20,332 nucleotides of DNA, from contig JAZSEH010000051.1 in the NCBI GenBank assembly GCA_045531585.1, forward strand, positions 1 to 20,332, written 5' to 3'. The position numbers and the translations under genes are program-made. Below the pieces are notes generated by a model, which made no database searches, was not told the DNA's origin, and worked only from the letters and a program-made list of their open reading frames with translations. Positions 14,541-20,332 of the stretch are shown here, in pieces (position 1 is the stretch's first letter; each line of letters starts with the position of its first letter). This DNA is from SIG587 sp045531585 (GTDB lineage Bacteria; Bacillota; Clostridia; Oscillospirales; Acutalibacteraceae).

Positions 14541-15177
14541 TGTTTTTCTCCTCTAACTGTTTTTCAAGATTTTTAATTCTCTGCTCAAGGCGGCATATTT
14601 CCTGTGCCACGGGGTCGGGTACGTGAACCTGGTCAAGGGGCTTAACCTTTACGCCGCCACGGCGCACCACCCTTGCGGGAACGCCCACAACGGTACAATC
14701 AGGCGGTACCTCCTCAAGAACAACGGCACCTGCGGCAATACGGGAATTATCCCCAACCTTAAAGGGGCCAAGCACCTTAGCGCCCGAGCTTATCATAACG
14801 TTGTTGCCTATGGTAGGGTGACGCTTGCCCGTATCCTTACCTGTACCGCCAAGGGTAACGCCCTGATAAATAAGCACGTCATCCCCTATTTCGGCGGTCT
14901 CGCCTATAACAACCCCTGTGCCGTGGTCAATAACCAAACGGCGGCCAATGGTGGCACCGGGGTGGATTTCTATTCCTGTTTTTCTTACGGCACGCTGAGA
15001 AATAAGACGGGCGATAAACTTAAAATTGTGTTTATAGAAAAAATGTGCACGGCGGTGCATTCTTATGGCCTTTACACCGGGATAAAGAAAAAATATTTCA
15101 AAGAAGCTTCTTGCGGCAGGGTCTCTCTCCTTTACCGCCTGTACGTCCTCTCTTATACGGTCAAAAATAATAATCAC
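14527..15177 (-). CDS. cysE: Serine O-acetyltransferase
   Basis: CysE transfers acetyl from acetyl-CoA to serine, giving O-acetylserine, the precursor of cysteine. The 216-residue form is the shorter, Gram-positive type. It has an N-terminal helical region (RIREDVQAVKERDPAARSFFE) and a left-handed beta-helix of hexapeptide repeats from ~65 to ~160. The catalytic DHGTG (D84, H85) and the H120 of GKRHPTIG are present, and a charged coiled-coil tail ends it. The start is uncertain: the GTG at 15175-15177 directly abuts the only GGAGA, too close for normal use, and the next codons are ATT, so initiation may be a few codons later. The gene lies 3' of a T-box leader. Confidence 0.94.
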   Translation of the reverse strand: MIIIFDRIREDVQAVKERDPAARSFFEIFFLYPGVKAIRMHRRAHFFYKHNFKFIARLISQRAVRKTGIEIHPGATIGRRLVIDHGTGVVIGETAEIGDDVLIYQGVTLGGTGKDTGKRHPTIGNNVMISSGAKVLGPFKVGDNSRIAAGAVVLEEVPPDCTVVGVPARVVRRGGVKVKPLDQVHVPDPVAQEICRLEQRIKNLEKQLEEKNNENI

Positions 15178-15244
15178 TCTCCGATCAAATGCTGTTTTTT
15201 TAACGGGATGTCGTAAACGCCATCCCCTACAACATCAAACTATA

Positions 15245-15505
15245 TTGAAAATTAATATAAAAACCGCCCTCAAAGCCAAAGGCTTCGAAGGCGGATATCC
15301 GCGGTTCCACTTCGATTTATTACTCGTTTAGCCTTAACGCGGCTTTCACGCACAAGGGATACTGCCGAATTTTCAGGTTCCCCCCTGTGTGCTGACGGGT
15401 GCATTTGGCGAAGCCGCACTTCCCGAACACCCTTTCAGTCACGAGGTATTCTCCCTTTTGGCGCAGATTTCGTTACTTCTCCCGATAAACGCATCCTTAT
15501 TATTT
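15245..15505 (-). promoter_or_regulatory. T-box leader (probably tRNA-Cys-sensing) of cysE-cysS
   Basis: T-box RNAs bind a specific uncharged tRNA and then prevent termination. The T-box core reads AAGTGGAACCGCGG on the minus strand (15299-15312), where TGG-A pairs with the tRNA acceptor end. A terminator follows at once: stem 15264-15294 plus five Ts (15259-15263), with CCGC shared by the antiterminator. The 5' domain has the AGTA-type loop motif (AGAAGTAACG, 15471-15480). On the facing strand, CCAAATGCACCC places TGC, a Cys codon, as specifier (minus strand of 15401-15403). The genes controlled fit this assignment. Confidence 0.9.
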
Positions 15506-15511
15506 GATTAT

Positions 15512-15540
15512 ATTATATGCAAAAGATTAGCTTTTGTCCA
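15512..15540 (-). promoter_or_regulatory. Promoter of the T-box / cysE-cysS group
   Basis: On the minus strand it reads TGGACA (15535-15540), 17 bases, then TATAAT (15512-15517). It begins just after the pgsA stop, so transcription starts near 15505 at the head of the T-box leader. Confidence 0.8.
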
Positions 15541-15543
15541 GCA

Positions 15544-16122
15544 TTATTTTGAGGAATTTATGGTCTGGCCGTTTTGTACCAGATAAATTGCACCCGAAAT
15601 AACGCACATCACGGTGGAAATCCACAACGCCACGGTAACGGCCACGTCCAGCGCGGCGTTAAGCAGGGTAAACTGTGGGAATAAATCCTTAAAGCACAGC
15701 ACCGTTATTGCAAATATTATTCCCACCATCTGGGTTACGGTTTTAACCTTGCCCCACATATTTGCGGCTATTACCTTGCCCCCTGAGGATACCACCACAA
15801 GGCGCAGAGAGGTTATAAGAAATTCACGGAACAGCACTAAAAATACTATCCACACAATACCTTCGCCTACCCCCTTGTGCAAAAAGGCAAGGAAAGCAGC
15901 GGTGGTAAGCATTTTATCCGCAACAGGGTCAAGAAATTTGCCGAAATCGGTGACTAAATTTCTTTTTCTTGCAATCTGTCCGTCCCACATATCGGTAAGG
16001 GCGGCAAGAATAAAAACAAAAAGCGCGGCAATATAATGGTACTTAAATTCAATTACCATAAGTGCCAAAAACACGGGCGTTGCAATAATTCTTCCAAGGG
16101 TAAGCTTATTAGGCAGGTTCAT
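15544..16122 (-). CDS. pgsA: CDP-diacylglycerol--glycerol-3-phosphate 3-phosphatidyltransferase
   Basis: PgsA makes phosphatidylglycerol phosphate, the committed step to phosphatidylglycerol, in the membrane. The 192-residue protein has the full CDP-alcohol phosphotransferase motif: D47 G48 x2 A51 R52 x8 G61 x3 D65 x3 D69, whose acidic residues bind the metals. Four or more hydrophobic membrane segments surround it. It overlaps rimO by 14 bases, so the two are probably co-translated, and it is the last gene of the prmC-recA-recX-rimO-pgsA row. No terminator separates it from the next promoter. Confidence 0.94.
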   Translation of the reverse strand: MNLPNKLTLGRIIATPVFLALMVIEFKYHYIAALFVFILAALTDMWDGQIARKRNLVTDFGKFLDPVADKMLTTAAFLAFLHKGVGEGIVWIVFLVLFREFLITSLRLVVVSSGGKVIAANMWGKVKTVTQMVGIIFAITVLCFKDLFPQFTLLNAALDVAVTVALWISTVMCVISGAIYLVQNGQTINSSK

Positions 16123-17446
16123 TTACTTTCTCTCCCAACAAATCGTAATCCATACAGTCGTTAACCAAAACGTATACAAAGTCGCCTATTTTCAGGGGCT
16201 GGTCACTCATAAAAAATATTTTTCCGTCAATCTCGGGGGCATCGCCCTGCGTTCTGCCGAAATAGCAACGGATGTAATTATCATAGCCCTCTATAAGCAC
16301 CTGCTGAGTTGTGCCGATTTTTTCCTCGTTTTTCTCTAAGGCTATGCGGTTCTGGTCCTCCATAATATGCTCAAGGCGGTCCTGCTTTGTCTGTGGGTCA
16401 ACCTGACCCTCAAAGTCGGCGGCAGGGGTGTCCTCCTCGACAGAGTAGGCAAAACAACCAAGTCTGTCAAACCGTGTTTTCTTAACAAAGGCGTGAAGAC
16501 GCTCAAACTGCTCCTCACTTTCCCCGGGAAAGCCCGTTATAAAGGTGGTGCGAAGTGTTATTCCCGGTACCCTTTCCCTTATTCTTTCAATAAGGGCGGT
16601 TATGCTTTCCTCATTACCCGAGCGGTTCATTGACCTTAATATCTCTCCGTCAACGTGCTGTAGGGGTATATCAAGATACTTAACCAGCTTTTCCTCCCTG
16701 TTAATGGTATCAAGAAGCTTATCGGTAATTTTTTCAGGGTAGGTATAAAGGGTACGTATCCAGGTAAGGCCATCTATTTTGCAAAGCTCACTAAGCAGTT
16801 CGGGAAGCCTTGACTCACCGTAAAGGTCTACACCGTATGCGGTGGTGTCCTGAGCTACCACAATAAGCTCCTTAACACCGCCCTTTGCAAGGGTCTTTGC
16901 CTCGGCAACAATATCCTCAATTTTTCTGGAACGCATTTTCCCCCTTATCTGAGGAATGGCGCAATAGGTACAGCAGTTATCACAGCCGTCGGCAATTTTA
17001 ATATAGGTGCTAAAGGGATAGCCCCCTAAAATTCTTGGGGTATTAAGGTCAAGCTCCCACTTTTCGCCGTAGCTGTTTTTTGCCTTTTTGTTTATGGCGT
17101 CTCGGGTCAGGCGTGCAATGTTTTTATTGGAGCCTATGCCCACCACCAAATCAACCTCGGGTATTTCCTCGGTAACGTCGTCACGGTAGCGCTCCGCAAG
17201 ACAGCCTGTAACAATTACGGCCTTGCAGTTGCCCTCGCTCTTATACTTTGCCGCCTCTAAAATATTTTCAATAGCCTCGCTTTTGGCCTCCTCAATAAAG
17301 CCGCAGGTGTTAATAATTATTGCATCGGCGGCGGCCTCCTCGTTGCATATCTCAAAGCCGTCATCCTGTAAAAGATGCAGCATCATTTCTGCATCCACCT
17401 GATTTTTAGGGCATCCAAGGGACACCACGGCAACCTTATAAGCCAT
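16109..17446 (-). CDS. rimO: Ribosomal protein S12 methylthiotransferase RimO
   Basis: RimO is a radical-SAM enzyme with two 4Fe-4S clusters that adds a methylthio group to an aspartate of ribosomal protein S12. The N-terminal UPF0004 domain has its three cluster cysteines at C12 (LGCPKN), C48 (NTCGF) and C82 (TGCLAERY). The radical-SAM CxxxCxxC is C155, C159 and C162 (DGCDNCCTYC). A C-terminal TRAM-type segment follows. The LGCPKN start and the 445-residue length separate it from MiaB and MtaB relatives. It overlaps recX by one base and pgsA by 14, as in many clostridia. Confidence 0.95.
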   Translation of the reverse strand: MAYKVAVVSLGCPKNQVDAEMMLHLLQDDGFEICNEEAAADAIIINTCGFIEEAKSEAIENILEAAKYKSEGNCKAVIVTGCLAERYRDDVTEEIPEVDLVVGIGSNKNIARLTRDAINKKAKNSYGEKWELDLNTPRILGGYPFSTYIKIADGCDNCCTYCAIPQIRGKMRSRKIEDIVAEAKTLAKGGVKELIVVAQDTTAYGVDLYGESRLPELLSELCKIDGLTWIRTLYTYPEKITDKLLDTINREEKLVKYLDIPLQHVDGEILRSMNRSGNEESITALIERIRERVPGITLRTTFITGFPGESEEQFERLHAFVKKTRFDRLGCFAYSVEEDTPAADFEGQVDPQTKQDRLEHIMEDQNRIALEKNEEKIGTTQQVLIEGYDNYIRCYFGRTQGDAPEIDGKIFFMSDQPLKIGDFVYVLVNDCMDYDLLGEKVNEPA

Positions 17447-18078
17447 TAAAATTCCTCGCAGTCATTTATGTTTTCGCTGTATTCACGCATAACGCTTTTC
17501 ACGTCGCCAAAGGAAAAGCCCCTTCTTATAAGCGCGGCAAAGGTGCGCTGAATATCCTTTTCAGTACTAAGCTTGTTTCGGTACTGCTTTTGAAGCAACT
17601 CCATTATTTGTGCCCTTGGGTCATTTTCCTGCTGTGCCACGGCAGACCTTGCTATATCCCGCGGAATACCTTTGAGTATAAGCTTTTGCTCTGCCTGACG
17701 GGGGGAGACGTTTGCCTCCAGCAAATTTTTGGCAAGGCGAAGGGCAAGTCTTTCATCATCAAGGTAGGCAAGCTCCTTCATCCTCTGCACGGCGGCGGCA
17801 CAGGCCTCATCCATAAAGCCTGCCTTTTTAAGCTTACCGTAAAGACCCTTTTCGCTGTGGTCGGCACGGGAAAGGTACCATGCCGCACGGCTTTTGGCAC
17901 GGCGGGTATCGGAGCAAAGCAGTATTTGCCTGCACTGCTCACCGTCAAGCTCTGCGCCCTCCTTAAGGCCCAGCTCCTGACAATACTCGCTATCAAGCAC
18001 TAAGGAGGTACCGTTTTCAAACAGTACCTCGGTTACGTGCTTTCTTTTGTTTTTTATGCAAGTTATTATACCGCTCAT
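17446..18078 (-). CDS. recX: RecA regulatory protein RecX
   Basis: RecX binds RecA filaments and limits their activity. The 210-residue protein has an N-terminal extension typical of Firmicutes, then tandem three-helix repeats: RAAWYLSRADHSEKGLYGKL, ELAYLDDERLALRLAKNLLE and SPRQAEQKLILKGIPRDIA. A later segment, RTFAALIRRGFSFGDVKSV, is the typical last repeat. Its ATG overlaps the recA stop (TAATG), so it is translationally coupled to recA, its partner. Confidence 0.92.
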   Translation of the reverse strand: MSGIITCIKNKRKHVTEVLFENGTSLVLDSEYCQELGLKEGAELDGEQCRQILLCSDTRRAKSRAAWYLSRADHSEKGLYGKLKKAGFMDEACAAAVQRMKELAYLDDERLALRLAKNLLEANVSPRQAEQKLILKGIPRDIARSAVAQQENDPRAQIMELLQKQYRNKLSTEKDIQRTFAALIRRGFSFGDVKSVMREYSENINDCEEF

Positions 18079-19229
18079 TAGTCAACCGCTATGTCGATAT
18101 TTACTTTGCGGCGGCGTCTGGGAGCCTCCTCTCCGTTTTCGGGAACCTCTGCCTGAACGGGCATAATACCGGGAATTTCTTCCTCAGCCTCTTTTTCGGG
18201 TTTCTTATTCTGACTATCGTAATACTCTCTGAGCTTTTGCTCTATTTCATCGGCAAGGGCGGGATTTTCAACCAGTAGCTGCTTGGCATTGTCTCTACCC
18301 TGACCAAGCTTCATATCGCCGTAGCTGAACCAGGCGCCCGAACGAACGATTATGCCTGCTTCAACGCCCATATCCACAAGCTCACCCTCACGGGAAATTC
18401 CCTTACCGTACATAATGTCAAACTCTGCCTCACGGAAGGGAGGTGCAACCTTGTTCTTAACAATTTTTGCACGGGTACGGGAGCCTATCATCTCACCGCC
18501 GTTTTTAAGGGTCTCAATCTTTCTTATGTCAATGCGTACGCTGGCGTAGAACTTAAGAGCACGGCCGCCTGTGGTGGTTTCGGCACTGCCGTAGAAAACG
18601 CCGATTTTATCACGAAGCTGGTTAATAAATATAGCAACGCAGTTGGATTTTGAAATTGCGCCTGCAAGCTTTCTCAGAGACTGGGACATAAGCCGTGCGT
18701 GGAGACCCACGTGGCTGTCGCCCATTTCACCCTCAATTTCGGCCTTGGGAACAAGAGCGGCAACCGAGTCAATTACCACAACGTCAATGGCGCCTGAGCG
18801 CACAAGAGCCTCAGTAATCTCCAAAGCCTGCTCACCCGTATCGGGCTGGGAAACAAGGAGGGAGTCAATATCAACCCCTAAGTTTCCTGCGTAAACAGGA
18901 TCAAGGGCGTGCTCAACATCAATAAACGCGGCGGTGCCCCCTGTCTTTTGAGCCTCGGCAACAACGTGAAGGGCAATGGTGGTTTTACCCGAGGATTCGG
19001 GACCGTATATCTCCACTATTCTTCCCTTGGGAACGCCCCCTATGCCCAGAGCGCGGTCAAGTGCAACCGAGCCTGTCTTAATACATTCAACGTTCATTCC
19101 CGTGTTTTCACCAAGACGCATAATGGCGCCCTTACCAAACTGCTTTTCTATTTGGGTCATAGCCGTTTCAAGGGCCTTTGCCTTATCATCGGTTTTTACT
19201 TCTGCATTCTTTTTCTTATCCTCTGCCAT
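18078..19229 (-). CDS. recA: Recombinase RecA
   Basis: RecA forms ATP-dependent filaments on single-stranded DNA, drives strand exchange and triggers SOS cleavage of LexA. The start chosen is the ATG at 19227-19229, with AAGGAG nine bases upstream; an open frame reaching into prmC lacks such a site. That gives 383 residues. Walker A GPESSGKT is at 76-83, and the FIDVEHALDP, VVVIDSVAAL and INQLRDKIGVFYG motifs are present. The C-terminal tail is acidic, then ends in RRRRKVNIDIAVD. Only 34 bases separate it from prmC; I see no LexA-type GAACnnnnGTTC box there, so it is probably transcribed with prmC or from a weak local promoter. Confidence 0.97.
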   Translation of the reverse strand: MAEDKKKNAEVKTDDKAKALETAMTQIEKQFGKGAIMRLGENTGMNVECIKTGSVALDRALGIGGVPKGRIVEIYGPESSGKTTIALHVVAEAQKTGGTAAFIDVEHALDPVYAGNLGVDIDSLLVSQPDTGEQALEITEALVRSGAIDVVVIDSVAALVPKAEIEGEMGDSHVGLHARLMSQSLRKLAGAISKSNCVAIFINQLRDKIGVFYGSAETTTGGRALKFYASVRIDIRKIETLKNGGEMIGSRTRAKIVKNKVAPPFREAEFDIMYGKGISREGELVDMGVEAGIIVRSGAWFSYGDMKLGQGRDNAKQLLVENPALADEIEQKLREYYDSQNKKPEKEAEEEIPGIMPVQAEVPENGEEAPRRRRKVNIDIAVD

Positions 19230-19263
19230 GGTAATTTCGCTCCTTTTATATTTTATGTCTATA

Positions 19264-20097
19264 TTATATATTCTTTGCTGTCCCATAAACGACCCTTTTA
19301 ATGCCGCTATAGTCCTCACGGGTTTTAATATCGGTAAGGCCTGCCCACTTAAACAGTTCAGAAACCTTATCCTCCATACCAATGCCTATTTCCACGGCAA
19401 TGTGGCCGCCTGCTTTTACAAGGGGCTTCCATTTACTAAGTATTATTTTATAAAAATCAAGGCCGTCCTCACCACCGTAAAGGGCGGTTTCGGGCTCTTT
19501 TTTTGTTTCCTCATCTATGGTGGACATCTCATTGCCGCTTATGTAGGGAGGATTGCTGAGTATAAGGTCAAAGGTCATATCCTCCATAGGTGCATTAATA
19601 TCCAAAAGCATAGGTGTAACGTTTAGTGCATTATTCTTTTTAACGTTCTTTTCAAGGTAGGCGTAGGCCTTTTCATATTTTTCGGCGCACAGCACCTGCG
19701 CTTCAGGCCTTTTAAGGGCGTAGGTAATACCCACACAGCCCGTACCTGCGCAAAGGTCGGCAACCCTTTCTCCCCCAAGCTCAAGGGCGGTTTCCACCAG
19801 CACTTCGGTATCGGGGCGAGGGCAAAGCACGCCCTCACCCACGGCAAAATCATAACCGAAGAAGGACCACTCACCTAAAATGTACTGCAGGGGGTAACGT
19901 GTGCAACGCTGGCGCACTATGGTAATAAGCAGGGTTTCCTTAATTTCCTCAAGGGGCTCCTGATATTTATCCATAATCTCCCTGTTACTGTATCCCGTAA
20001 CGTAGCGGAGTATCTGCTTTGCCTCAAAAACAAAGCTTTCTATCCCTGCGGCCTGCAGGGCCTTTTTTGTATAGTTATAGGCTGAAAAAACCGTCAA
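19264..20097 (-). CDS. prmC: Peptide chain release factor N5-glutamine methyltransferase PrmC
   Basis: PrmC methylates the GGQ glutamine of release factors RF1 and RF2, which raises termination efficiency. The 277-residue protein has the N-terminal helical release-factor-binding domain, a PLQYILGEWSFFGYDF stretch, RPDTEVLVE (94-102), motif I VADLCAGTGCVGI, and the catalytic NPPY at 182-185. The motif I cysteines replace the commoner DLGTGSG. The start is TTG (20095-20097), with AGAGGAAGAG about four to eight bases before it; no better start is seen. Directly upstream lies the repeat element at 20123-20331, so its promoter may lie in or just after that element. Usual neighbours such as prfA or rpmE are not in the window. 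Confidence 0.94.
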   Translation of the reverse strand: MTVFSAYNYTKKALQAAGIESFVFEAKQILRYVTGYSNREIMDKYQEPLEEIKETLLITIVRQRCTRYPLQYILGEWSFFGYDFAVGEGVLCPRPDTEVLVETALELGGERVADLCAGTGCVGITYALKRPEAQVLCAEKYEKAYAYLEKNVKKNNALNVTPMLLDINAPMEDMTFDLILSNPPYISGNEMSTIDEETKKEPETALYGGEDGLDFYKIILSKWKPLVKAGGHIAVEIGIGMEDKVSELFKWAGLTDIKTREDYSGIKRVVYGTAKNI

Positions 20098-20122
20098 TTT
20101 ACTCTTCCTCTTTACTGCAACA

Positions 20123-20331
20123 ATAATGAAAATAGGTTGGTGAAAAAGCGCAAATACGCTTTTTCACGGACAAATTAACAATTGTCCGTGAAATTATATA
20201 AATAATTTCACCTAATTCATTACAATGATGTCGGTGTAAATAATCAGAGATTATTTACATAAAACCGCTACACTTAGCGGTTTTTCGAAAAGCTTTGATT
20301 GAAAGCTTTTCGACTACCGATTATCATTATA
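20123..20331. mobile_element. MITE-like palindromic repeat, apparently complete copy
   Basis: The ends are imperfect inverted repeats: ataatgaaaataggttg (20123-20139) against the reverse complement of ctaccgattatcattat (20314-20330), 14 of 17 matching. Between them lie six nearly contiguous perfect hairpins: 20140-20167, 20162-20193, 20188-20211, 20235-20259, 20261-20284 and 20286-20312. The first three overlap and could swap partners. No coding capacity for a transposase is seen and no target duplication could be defined, because the window ends one base later. It is a non-autonomous element by inference. Confidence 0.7.
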
Positions 20332-20332
20332 T
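20274..20332 (-). other. Repeat-encoded C-terminal frame, possible 3' end of a gene beyond the window
   Basis: On the minus strand this reads 18 residues (IMIIGS, then RKAFNQSFSKNR) and a stop, identical to the adhesin C-terminus. If a surface-protein gene lies to the right, it would share this tail. The codon before them differs from the adhesin (NAT instead of GTT), exactly where the element ends, so the identity may come from the element alone. Confidence 0.3.

Noticed and set aside
19230..19263. LexA-controlled promoter directly before recA
   Set aside because: Only 34 bases lie between the genes, and no GAACnnnnGTTC palindrome is present. Control from further upstream remains possible.
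19227..19382. Longer recA start upstream of 19229
   Set aside because: The extra codons overlap prmC, have no ribosome binding site and do not resemble RecA, which begins with the MAEDKKK segment.

Overview
The window looks like chromosomal DNA of a low-to-moderate GC, Gram-positive gut-type Clostridium relative, probably of the Oscillospiraceae/Ruminococcaceae group. The evidence is a Cys-type T-box leader, a sortase-type surface protein, an LCP ligase, and the gene order prmC-recA-recX-rimO-pgsA next to cysE-cysS. The genus call is an inference. No rRNA, tRNA, CRISPR array or phage module is visible.

Left part (1-6.7 kb): a 1452-residue GLUG/MBG surface adhesin with a C-terminal sorting signal lies downstream of a TetR-type regulator on the minus strand. 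The regulator has a near-consensus promoter with a palindrome in its spacer. A ClC-family anion transporter is divergent from it. Middle part (6.7-10.1 kb): a probable standalone ~94-nt small RNA with a consensus promoter and a strong terminator; a membrane-anchored two-domain exported protein; and, divergent from that, an unusual membrane regulator (lipobox, several membrane helices, LuxR-type DNA-binding domain) with a long palindrome-rich leader. A small 90-residue protein follows, whose ribosome binding site sits in a hairpin.

Right part (10.1-20.1 kb): all genes are on the minus strand and mostly housekeeping. In transcription order these are prmC, recA, recX, rimO and pgsA, tightly packed. 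Then comes a T-box-controlled group, cysE-cysS-trmN-rsmI, ending in an intrinsic terminator, followed by an LCP-family cell-wall ligase gene. The T-box links serine acetylation and cysteinyl-tRNA synthesis to the charging state of tRNA-Cys.

The most unusual structure is a short, palindrome-packed repeat with imperfect terminal inverted repeats. A complete ~209-bp copy lies at 20123-20331, a copy cut by the window start at 1-139, and an internally deleted copy at 4464-4552. The right-hand 139 bases of the complete copy match window bases 1-139 at 138 of 139 positions. The left copy encodes the last ~18 residues of the adhesin, including the basic tail of its sorting signal, together with its stop codon and terminator. 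The window ends within a base of the right end of this repeat, which is what a repeat-induced assembly break would give. I see no clear defence or biosynthetic system. The best candidates for something undescribed are this element and its capture as a protein tail, the small RNA, and the membrane LuxR regulator with its leader and divergent surface protein.
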